11,414 bases of DNA, from assembly GCA_023428465.1 (NCBI GenBank), contig JAEYXM010000293.1, positions 1 through 11,414 of the forward strand. Direction: 5' to 3'. The translations under genes were made by a program, and so were the position numbers. Below the pieces are notes generated by a model. It made no database searches and was not told the origin of the DNA. It saw only the letters and a list, made by a program, of their open reading frames with translations. Position 1 is the stretch's first letter, and each line of letters opens with the position of its first letter. This DNA is from Actinomycetes bacterium. GTDB taxonomy: Bacteria > Actinomycetota > Actinomycetes > Actinomycetales > Cellulomonadaceae. Positions 1 through 5,740 of this stretch are shown here, piece after piece.

Positions 1-1643
1 GCCGGGGCCGGGGCCGGCGGGGCCGGCGGCGCGTAGCCGTACGGGGCCGTGGGAGCCGGTGCCTGGGGCGCGGGCGCCCCCGGGTACGCGGCGGGTGCCT
101 GCCCGTAGCCGGGTGCCTGCGGGTAACCGGGCGCCTGCGGGTAGCCGGGTGCCTGCGGGGGCTGTCCGTACCCGGCCGGGGCGTACAGGCCGCGGGCCTT
201 GGTCTCGAGCCAGGTGGCCATGCCGAGGAAGCCGCCGACGCCGAGCGGGACGACGAACGCGAGGAGCAGCTCCGCCGCACCGGCGTCGGAGTAGTCGTCC
301 GAGCTCACGACGATGAGGCTGATGACGCCGAGGAGCAGGAGCACGCCCGCGACGACGAAACCGAGCATGCGCTGCGCCGCCGAGGTCATGAGCAGCCGCC
401 CGACGATGGCCGCGACCGCGTACAGCAGGCTCAGGACGATGACGACGACCCAACGGCCCTTCTCGTCCACCTCCGTCGTCCAGCTGGCCCAGGTGATCGT
501 CTGGCCGGCCGCGGCGACCGCGCCGAGCAGGAGCAGGGCCTTGGCAGCGCTGTCCCACAGCTGTGCGTCAGGACGCATCAACGCGCGCACGGGCACGGCG
601 GCAGCCGCGACGGCGATCGCCGGCCAGAAGATCAGCCCGGTCGGCATCTGGTGGAGCGACTCGACCTGGCGCACGTCCAGGCTGTCGCTCGAGCCGAGGA
701 GGAACAGGAGCGCGGCCGAGCCGGTCAGGACGACGGTCGCGAGGCGCCACGCCTCGTCGCGGCGCAGCAGCCCGATCCCGGCGACCACGATGAGCGCGAC
801 CGCGACGAGCGTCGCGAAGACGAGCGTCCCGATGACGCCGCCACCGAAGTAGTCCAGGTCGGTGTTGATGAACCAGATGATCAGGCCGAGCAGCGCGGTG
901 AACGCGGCCAGGGCCGACAGCCCGAGGGCGAGCCAGTACCAGACGCGGTCGAGCGGACCGGCGGTCCCGGGCGGGGTGTCACCGTGCCGCGGCTGCGCCG
1001 CGAGCAGTGCACCGGCGAGGCCGAGCGCGAGGGCGGCACCCACGCCGCCGTCGCCCTTGAAGAGGCCGTCCCCGCCGCCGACGACGACGTCGACCAGCAG
1101 GTAGATGACGGCCACGAGGATGTACGGGGCGTTGGCGAGCATCCGCAGGAGACCGGCGCGCGCGGCGGGGAAGGACGGCCCGAAGGCCTGGGCCCGCGCC
1201 AGGTAGGTGATCGTGACCGACAGGATCGACACGATCGTCAGGAGGACGACCTCGATCCGGTCGGACGCGTCGTGGCGCCAGTCCCACGGGAGGAAGAGCG
1301 ACACGATGAGCAGGAGCGCCGCGACGCCGTCGCGCACGAAGTCGCCGACCGGGACCCCGACGAACGGGTTCGGCCGCGGCGCGGCGGGGGCGTAGCCCGC
1401 CTGCGGGTACTGCCCGTACGGCGCCTGCGCGTAGCCCTGGGGCGCCTGGGGGTACTGGGCCTGGGGCGGCGGGGCGTAGCCGGGCTGCGGGGCCGGCGGG
1501 TACTGGCCCTGCGGGTACTGCGGCTGCGGCGCGGGCGGGTAGGCACCCTCGGGGGCCTGCGGGTACGGCGGCTGCGCGCCGGGGGCGGGTGGCTGCTGCG
1601 GGGGCTGGCCCACCCACTGGCCGCTCTGGGGATCCCAGGTCAT
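1..1643 (-). CDS. Multi-pass membrane protein with PGY/Q-rich tails, C-terminus beyond window
   Basis: Function unknown. The reading frame starts at ATG 1643 and stays open to position 1, giving at least 547 residues, so the 3' end is missing. Residues 1-91 are a low-complexity tail rich in Pro, Gln, Gly, Ala and Tyr (repeats such as QYPQ, QAPQGY), starting MTWDPQSGQW. Residues about 100-480 hold roughly 12 hydrophobic segments, for example near 105-120, 130-148, 173-190, 234-259, 268-292, 300-317 and 335-354, with a strongly hydrophobic block before residue 480. After that a second PGY/QAP-rich tail begins (from about 488) and leaves the window. An even helix count would put both tails on the same side, probably the cytoplasm. 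The start is backed by GAGAGGA at 1650-1656, six bases upstream. It resembles uncharacterised actinobacterial membrane proteins with Pro-rich tails; no catalytic motif is visible. The gene is confident, the role is not known. Confidence 0.85.
   Translation of the reverse strand, partial: MTWDPQSGQWVGQPPQQPPAPGAQPPYPQAPEGAYPPAPQPQYPQGQYPPAPQPGYAPPPQAQYPQAPQGYAQAPYGQYPQAGYAPAAPRPNPFVGVPVGDFVRDGVAALLLIVSLFLPWDWRHDASDRIEVVLLTIVSILSVTITYLARAQAFGPSFPAARAGLLRMLANAPYILVAVIYLLVDVVVGGGDGLFKGDGGVGAALALGLAGALLAAQPRHGDTPPGTAGPLDRVWYWLALGLSALAAFTALLGLIIWFINTDLDYFGGGVIGTLVFATLVAVALIVVAGIGLLRRDEAWRLATVVLTGSAALLFLLGSSDSLDVRQVESLHQMPTGLIFWPAIAVAAAAVPVRALMRPDAQLWDSAAKALLLLGAVAAAGQTITWASWTTEVDEKGRWVVVIVLSLLYAVAAIVGRLLMTSAAQRMLGFVVAGVLLLLGVISLIVVSSDDYSDAGAAELLLAFVVPLGVGGFLGMATWLETKARGLYAPAGYGQPPQAPGYPQAPGYPQAPGYGQAPAAYPGAPAPQAPAPTAPYGYAPPAPPAPAP
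105..158 (-). repeat. Three tandem 18-bp units encoding QAPGYP-type repeats
   Basis: Three units of 18 bases (105-122, 123-140, 141-158) of the type GTAGCCGGGTGCCTGCGG. The first and third are identical and the middle one differs at two positions. On the minus strand they encode repeating Gln-Ala-Pro-Gly-Tyr-Pro in the C-terminal tail of the membrane protein. Related but more diverged units lie on either side. Near-identical tandem units like this can change copy number by slippage. Confidence 0.85.
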
Positions 1644-1959
1644 GTCGTGTCCTCTCGTGGCCGTGCACGGCGGCCGGTGGTGCCGGCGTCAGTCTGCGAG
1701 CAGTCCCCGAGTATGGCGGAGGAGCTCCCCCCGCTCACCCGGCTCGCCGGGGCCCGGGCACGGGGGTCGCCTCGATGATGTCAGGCGACGGCACCGTCCG
1801 CGCCCTGTTCGGGCACCTCCGTCCCGGTGTGCCCTGGCCCGCGGCGACGCTGGATGTGACGTGCGTTACGGCCCTGTGCAGGACATTCGCCCGTTCGGGG
1901 GATCCGGGTCAGGCATGCGTCTGCCGATAGTCAGAGGGAACGTGACTGGGGGGTCACCC
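1644..1959. other. Divergent intergenic region
   Basis: This 316-base gap separates two divergently oriented genes, so it should hold promoters for both. The minus-strand ribosome-binding site GAGAGGA is at 1650-1656. Near the plus-strand gene there is a weak -10-like GATAGT at 1926-1931 with no convincing -35 at 16-18 bases. Short frames crossing the gap have no recognisable product. No RNA gene or terminator was seen. Confidence 0.5.
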
Positions 1960-2814
1960 ATGAGCATCGGTATGACTGACCGCCGCGCTGTGCGACGCGG
2001 CCACCACAAGGGCGAGCAGCCCCTTGCGCTGCCCACGCCCGAGGACCCGGCGGTCGCCGGAGTCGCCCGGAGCGTGGCCGGGGTGGAGAGTCACCTCGCG
2101 TGGGCCCAGAACCCGGACGGGCCCGACGGCGAGCAGATCACCTCGCGCAGCCTCGAGATCGTCGAGCGCTACGGGTGGACCGCGCTGCACGCGCGCACCT
2201 GGCCCGGGCTGCCCGACGTCGCCGACGTCCACGTCGCGATCGGGCCGGGCGGCGTCGTCGTCGTGGCCGAGCGCACCTGGACCGGCCGCGTCGTGGTCGA
2301 GGGCGACGTCCTGCGGCACGACGGCTTCCGGTGCGAGCGGGACGTCGAGGCGCTGCACGCGGCCATGGCCGCTGTCGTCTCGCTCCTGCCGCCCGAGCAC
2401 CAGAACTGCGTGAGCGGCGTCATCCACGTCACGCCGCGCGACCTGCCGGCCGGGCGGATCGGCCCGGTGACCGTCCTCGGGCGGACTCACCTCGCCAGCC
2501 ACCTCGTGGACCTGCCCCAGCGCCTGTCGCCGCTCGACGTCGCGGACATCGCCCGCGCGATGGCGCGGGCCGTCGACGTCCCGGTCACCCCGCGCACGGC
2601 CTCGGGTGCCGCGGCGGCGTCGAACGGCACGGTGTTCTACCCGTCGACGACGTCCGCCGCGGACTCGGCGTCGTACTTCGTGCCGCGTCAGGCGACGGGG
2701 CCGGGTGCCCCCGTGACCGCGCACGTGCCGGTCCCGGCGCCCCCGATCCCGGCCTACGACGACGCGACCTGGGCGCTGCTGTACCCGACGAGCAACCGCT
2801 TCGGCATCCGCTGA
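1960..2814 (+). CDS. NERD-like domain protein, probably catalytically degenerate
   Basis: A 284-residue cytoplasmic protein with no signal peptide or membrane segment. Residues about 60-190 fit a NERD (nuclease-related) domain: the stretch ADVHVAIGPGGVVVVAERTW (88-107) followed by TGR matches the family pattern of an acidic residue, a beta strand, GPGGV, a second strand, then W-S/T-G. In NERD proteins the second strand normally carries a Glu and a Lys (of the type ETKNWSG). Here those positions read A103 and R105, so nuclease activity by the usual residues looks unlikely. The C-terminal 80 or so residues are Ala/Pro/Ser/Thr-rich and probably disordered, ending in a short conserved-looking tail. 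I chose ATG 1960 because G-rich GGGGGG lies 6-11 bases upstream; in-frame GTG 1942 (behind AGAGGGAA) and ATG 1975 are alternatives. Only 26 bases separate it from the YciO-like gene, which suggests co-transcription. The family call is moderate; DNA or RNA binding is inference. Confidence 0.7.
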   Translation: MSIGMTDRRAVRRGHHKGEQPLALPTPEDPAVAGVARSVAGVESHLAWAQNPDGPDGEQITSRSLEIVERYGWTALHARTWPGLPDVADVHVAIGPGGVVVVAERTWTGRVVVEGDVLRHDGFRCERDVEALHAAMAAVVSLLPPEHQNCVSGVIHVTPRDLPAGRIGPVTVLGRTHLASHLVDLPQRLSPLDVADIARAMARAVDVPVTPRTASGAAAASNGTVFYPSTTSAADSASYFVPRQATGPGAPVTAHVPVPAPPIPAYDDATWALLYPTSNRFGIR

Positions 2815-2840
2815 CGCCCCGGCGCGCCTAGGCTCACCTC

Positions 2841-3461
2841 GTGGCCAGGTACGTCGACGTACACCCGCACGACCCGCAGCCGCGGCTCGTGTCCCAGGTC
2901 GTGCAGCAGCTCCGGGAGGGCGCGCTCGTCGCGTACCCCACGGACTCCTGCTACGCGCTCGGGGCGTGGATGGGCACCCGCGACGCCGCGGAGCGCATCC
3001 ACCGCATCCGGCACCTCGACGAGCGGCACCACCTCACGCTGGTCTGCGCGGACTTCGCGCAGATCGGCCAGTACGTGCTCCTCGACAACATCGCCTTCCG
3101 CGCGATCAAGGCTGTCACGCCTGGGCCGTACACGTTCATCCTGCCCGCGACGAAGGACGTGCCGCGCCGGCTCGCGCACCCCCGCAAGCGCACGGTGGGC
3201 GTACGGATCGTCGACCACCCGGTGGCGCGCGCGCTGGTCCGCGGGCTCGGCGAGCCCCTCGTGTCGAGCACGCTGCTGCTGCCCGGCCACGAGGAGCCGA
3301 TGACGGACGGCTGGCTGATCAAGGACGAGCTGGACCACGTGGTCGACGTCGTCGTGGACGGTGGGGACTGCGGGACGGTGCCGACGACCGTCGTCGACTG
3401 GTCCGAGGGCTACCCGCAGGTCGTACGCGCCGGGGCCGGGGACCCGAGGCGGTTCGAGTGA
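2841..3461 (+). CDS. yciO: YciO-type YrdC/Sua5-fold protein
   Basis: A 206-residue YrdC-like protein that is closer to E. coli YciO than to TsaC/Sua5. Visible blocks are YPTDSCYALG (32-41), TPGPYTFIL (93-101), GVRI (120-123), VSSTLLLPG (141-149), PTTVVD (181-186) and VRAGAGD (195-201). True threonylcarbamoyl-AMP synthases carry a K-x-R motif after the first helix and a later S-x-N motif. Here those places read RHLDERHH (57-64) and SSTLLLPG, the pattern of the YciO branch. YrdC-fold proteins bind ATP and RNA, and TsaC makes the L-threonylcarbamoyl-AMP used for tRNA t6A. Whether YciO proteins share this activity is not settled, so the exact reaction is left open. The start is GTG 2841, with AGG about 8 bases upstream; MARYVDVHPHDPQPRL aligns with the YciO N-terminus. 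Its stop overlaps the start of the Nei-like gene (GTGA). Confidence 0.9.
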   Translation: MARYVDVHPHDPQPRLVSQVVQQLREGALVAYPTDSCYALGAWMGTRDAAERIHRIRHLDERHHLTLVCADFAQIGQYVLLDNIAFRAIKAVTPGPYTFILPATKDVPRRLAHPRKRTVGVRIVDHPVARALVRGLGEPLVSSTLLLPGHEEPMTDGWLIKDELDHVVDVVVDGGDCGTVPTTVVDWSEGYPQVVRAGAGDPRRFE

Positions 3462-4282
3462 TCGAGCTCCCCGAGGCGGCCGCGCTGGCCGCGCAGGCGC
3501 GTGAACGGCTCAGCGGTCGCACGGTGACCGCCGCGGAGGCCCATCGGACCCCGCACCGGCTGATGTGGTTCTCGGGGGACCCGGCCACCTACCGCGACCT
3601 CCTGACGGGCGCCGTGATCACCGGCGCTCAGGGCATCGCCGGGCACGTGCAGCTCGAGGCCGGCGACCTGCGCATAGTGCTGAGCGACGGCGCGTACCCG
3701 CGGTGGTTCGCGCCCGGCGAGCCCGTCCCCGATCGTCACCAGCTGCGCCTCGACCTGGACGACGGCGGCACGCTCGTCGTGGTCGTGGCCATGTACGGCG
3801 GGATCCAGGTCTTCCACGACGGCGAGAACGACAACCCGTACTACCTCGCCGCCGTGCAGGCGCCGTCACCTCTCGGGCCCGACGCCGACGCCGCCTGGTT
3901 CACCGGGCTCCTCGACGGCTCGGACCGGCTGCCCGCGAAGGCGTTCCTGGCGACCGAGCAGCGCATCCCCGGCCTCGGGAACGGCGTCCTGCAGGACATC
4001 CTCTGGACCGCGCGGGTGCACCCGCGGCGTCGCGTCGGCACGCTCGGCGCGGCCGAGCGGGACGCGCTGCACGGCGCCGTCCTGGGCACGCTGCGCGCGA
4101 TGACCGCCGCTGGTGGCCGGGACACCGAGCGGGGCCTGCTCGGCCGACCGGGCGGGTACGCCACGGTGATGAGCCGGGCGACGCTGGGCCTGCCCTGCCC
4201 GCGGTGCGGCGGAGCGCGGACCAAGGGGACCTACCTGGGCGGCGCCGTCTACGTCTGCGAGGGCTGCCAGCCCCTCGGCTGA
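3458..4282 (+). CDS. Fpg/Nei-family DNA-glycosylase-like protein lacking canonical catalytic residues
   Basis: A 274-residue protein of the formamidopyrimidine-DNA glycosylase/endonuclease VIII family, the base-excision enzymes that remove oxidised bases and cut at the lesion. The helix-two-turn-helix region is well kept (ATEQRIPGLGNG, 165-176, followed by DILWTARVHP). A C-terminal zinc finger is present: C247, C250, C267, C270, ending VCEGCQ. The catalytic parts are different. The protein begins M-I-E-L-P-E, so the Pro-Glu that normally follows Met directly is at 5-6. The beta-hairpin RGK lysine is absent (AQGIAGH, 57-63), and the zinc-finger arginine position is glycine (GGAVYVC). Close relatives are usually annotated endonuclease VIII, but canonical Schiff-base chemistry cannot be assumed. 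The start GTG 3458 overlaps the yciO stop by four bases, implying translational coupling. Non-catalytic lesion binding is one possibility; a different chemistry is another. Confidence 0.88.
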   Translation: MIELPEAAALAAQARERLSGRTVTAAEAHRTPHRLMWFSGDPATYRDLLTGAVITGAQGIAGHVQLEAGDLRIVLSDGAYPRWFAPGEPVPDRHQLRLDLDDGGTLVVVVAMYGGIQVFHDGENDNPYYLAAVQAPSPLGPDADAAWFTGLLDGSDRLPAKAFLATEQRIPGLGNGVLQDILWTARVHPRRRVGTLGAAERDALHGAVLGTLRAMTAAGGRDTERGLLGRPGGYATVMSRATLGLPCPRCGGARTKGTYLGGAVYVCEGCQPLG

Positions 4283-4330
4283 CTCAGCCCTGCGCGCGCC
4301 CCACCGCGACGACGACCCGCGCCGCGACCG

Positions 4331-4969
4331 TCATCCCGCGCCGACGACGGCCGCCGCAGCGCACCCGAGGACCGTGAGGACCCCCACGACCAGCGCCAGG
4401 AGCGGCAGCAGGCGGCCCGTGCCGCGCGTGAGCAGGGTGCGGCTCGTGGCGACGCCGCCGGTCACCATGAGGGTCGCCCCGGCGAGGTAGGCGAGCATCC
4501 ACACGATCGGGTTGCCGCCCATCACGACGAGGGGTGCGGTCACGAAGAACGGCGCGAACGCGGCGACGACGAACACGCCGGCCCAGCTGCGGCCCTTCGG
4601 CTCCGGTGCCACCTCGGCGCGGATCAGCTGCAGGTCGGCCGGCAGCGGTGCGTCGTCGTCGATCACGGGGGGCGAGGTGGCGGCGCCGGAAGGCGCGTCG
4701 GTCGGCGGCGCGTCGGTGGGGCGCGGTGTGGCGGCGACGGAAGGCGCGTCCGTCGGCGGCGCGTCGGTGGGGGACGGTGCATCCGCGGCGGCCGGGACCG
4801 AGGCCCCCGCGGGGCCCAGCGGGTCCGCGGAGCCCAGCGGGTCCGCGGGGCCCAGCGGGTCCGCGAGGGCTGCGGCGTCGACGACGTCGGGGGCGCGCGC
4901 GAGGTCGTCGTCCTCCGGGAGCGGCTGGGGCAGCCACTCCTGGTTCGGGCTCGTGTCGTCAGGTCGCAC
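4331..4969 (-). CDS. Membrane protein with repeat-rich acidic N-terminal tail and three C-terminal helices
   Basis: A 212-residue protein of unknown function. Residues 1-125 are disordered and acidic, with two repeat blocks: ADPLG-type units (36-54) and TDAPPTDAPS-type units (68-77 and 84-93). Three hydrophobic helices follow at about 129-150, 154-175 and 187-209, ending at the C-terminus without a soluble domain. No signal peptide precedes the tail, so the tail is probably cytoplasmic. The start is GTG 4969, only 3 bases after the stop of the upstream DUF2510 gene, so the two should be co-transcribed and perhaps coupled. It converges with the Nei-like gene; the 48-base gap between them shows no clean hairpin. 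A longer frame on the same strand but in another register (4284-4937) is Arg/Pro-rich and was taken as a shadow. Confidence 0.8.
   Translation of the reverse strand: MRPDDTSPNQEWLPQPLPEDDDLARAPDVVDAAALADPLGPADPLGSADPLGPAGASVPAAADAPSPTDAPPTDAPSVAATPRPTDAPPTDAPSGAATSPPVIDDDAPLPADLQLIRAEVAPEPKGRSWAGVFVVAAFAPFFVTAPLVVMGGNPIVWMLAYLAGATLMVTGGVATSRTLLTRGTGRLLPLLALVVGVLTVLGCAAAAVVGAG
4688..4772 (-). repeat. Two 34-bp direct repeats, 51 bp apart, in coding tail
   Basis: The segments 4688-4721 and 4739-4772 are identical except at one base. They start at the same point of a 51-base (17-codon) period, so the frame is kept. They encode the TDAPPTDAPS block in the tail of the three-helix membrane protein, and look like a recent in-frame duplication. 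Confidence 0.85.
4814..4867 (-). repeat. Three tandem 18-bp units encoding ADPLG repeats
   Basis: Units at 4814-4831, 4832-4849 and 4850-4867 share the core GCCCAGCGGGTCCGCG, differing only in the last two bases. On the minus strand they encode DPLGPA/DPLGSA repeats in the same disordered tail as the 51-base repeat. Slippage-prone. Confidence 0.85.
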
Positions 4970-4972
4970 CGG

Positions 4973-5443
4973 TCAGCCGTCCGTCGCCAGGCACAGGTAC
5001 GTGCCGTTCGTCATCGGAAGGTACACCGCGGCGCCCACGTCGGAGCAGCCCTCGGCGCTCGCGACCTGGGACGTGGCCGTGTAGTCGTGGGGGTCGGCGC
5101 ACGGGACGCGCTTCACCTCGGTGCCCTGCTGCACGAAGCACGCACCGGGGCCGAGCCTGTCGGCATCCAGCCTGCCGGCAGCCTGGTACGCGACGAACCC
5201 GCCCACGACGATCACGAGGATTGCGAGGACGCCGGCCAGCCGCCCACGGCCGGGTCGGGCGCGCTCTACCTCGGGCTCGTCGACGACGAAGGGCGCAGCG
5301 GACGCGGCGGGGGCGGAGACGCGCGGGGACGCCGTCGGGGTGGCGGGGACCGGCTTGGTGCGCTCGGTCCACCCCGCCCCGTCCCACCACCGCAGGACCC
5401 CGGGGGTGTACCCGTCCTCGTACCAGCCTGGTGCCACGCTCAC
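4973..5443 (-). CDS. DUF2510 membrane protein with extracytoplasmic Cys-rich (septum-formation-like) domain
   Basis: A 156-residue small membrane protein. Residues 5-28 are a DUF2510 motif (PGWYEDG ... LRWWDGAGWT), common at the cytoplasmic N-terminus of actinobacterial membrane proteins. A Pro/Ala-rich spacer follows, then one transmembrane helix at about 69-87 preceded by Arg-rich residues, which favours an outside C-terminus. The external part begins LGPGACF and has four cysteines (C102, C115, C133, C151), with a VPCADPHDY stretch resembling the septum-formation/LppU-like pattern of G-x-C-F then V-x-C-x-x-P-H. Two disulfides are likely. It is the first gene of a two-gene unit with the downstream three-helix protein, 3 bases apart. 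The start GTG 5443 puts DUF2510 at the N-terminus; its ribosome-binding site is weak. The exact role is not known. Confidence 0.82.
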   Translation of the reverse strand: MSVAPGWYEDGYTPGVLRWWDGAGWTERTKPVPATPTASPRVSAPAASAAPFVVDEPEVERARPGRGRLAGVLAILVIVVGGFVAYQAAGRLDADRLGPGACFVQQGTEVKRVPCADPHDYTATSQVASAEGCSDVGAAVYLPMTNGTYLCLATDG

Positions 5444-5568
5444 CCGGGAGATCTCGGCATGTCACGGCCCGGCCTTGACCCCGGGCCGGACGCCGCGGCC
5501 CGCATCCGTCGCATCGGACGGGTGCCGCCGACACACCGGCTCCCGCACAAGATCTCGCCATTCGGACG

Positions 5569-5587
5569 CTCAACGCCGCCGCTTGAG
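5569..5587. promoter_or_regulatory. Inverted repeat CTCAA-N9-TTGAG, candidate operator
   Basis: A perfect 5-base inverted repeat with a 9-base spacer (CTCAA, 5569-5573; TTGAG, 5583-5587) lies in the divergent region, just upstream of a TACCAT -10-like box at 5593-5598. Its position would suit control of the DUF4914 gene or the divergent pair. The arms are short, so chance is a real alternative. Confidence 0.25.
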
Positions 5588-5728
5588 ACGGCTACCATCC
5601 CCTAAGTCCTAGACAGACCCCCGGGCCGCTAGGCAATGATTCGGCAAAAGCGCGTGCTGCGTCCTGGTCCGTTGACGGGCACGACGGCGCCGCTACCCAC
5701 CCCGGCGACCGTCCCCACGGTCCTGATC

Positions 5729-5734
5729 GAGGAG
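5729..5734 (+). promoter_or_regulatory. Ribosome-binding site that sets the DUF4914 start at 5741
   Basis: GAGGAG, followed by a 6-base spacer and GTG 5741. The upstream ATG 5636 has only AGG two bases away, too close to work as a standard site. This favours the shorter protein. Confidence 0.65.
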
Positions 5735-5740
5735 CACGAC

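Larger units (their letters stand above)
5444..5740. other. Divergent intergenic region
   Basis: Between the minus-strand DUF2510 gene and the plus-strand DUF4914 gene if the latter starts at 5741. It includes 5636-5740, which is open in the DUF4914 frame but reads as a Thr/Pro-rich stretch unlike the rest of the protein. It holds an inverted repeat at 5569-5587 and a weak TANNNT (TACCAT, 5593-5598). No promoter with a good -35/-10 pair and no RNA gene was recognised. Confidence 0.5.

Noticed and set aside
651..1778. 375-residue frame on the plus strand opposite the membrane protein
   Set aside because: Highly charged and Arg-rich; the minus-strand frame has clear membrane helices and a good ribosome-binding site.
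1926..1942. Leaderless start at GTG 1942 behind a GATAGT -10
   Set aside because: No convincing -35 was found, and ATG 1960 has its own G-rich site; it stays as an alternative only.
4283..4330. Terminator between the Nei-like gene and the convergent membrane gene
   Set aside because: The GC-rich bases give only imperfect pairing; no clean stem was found.
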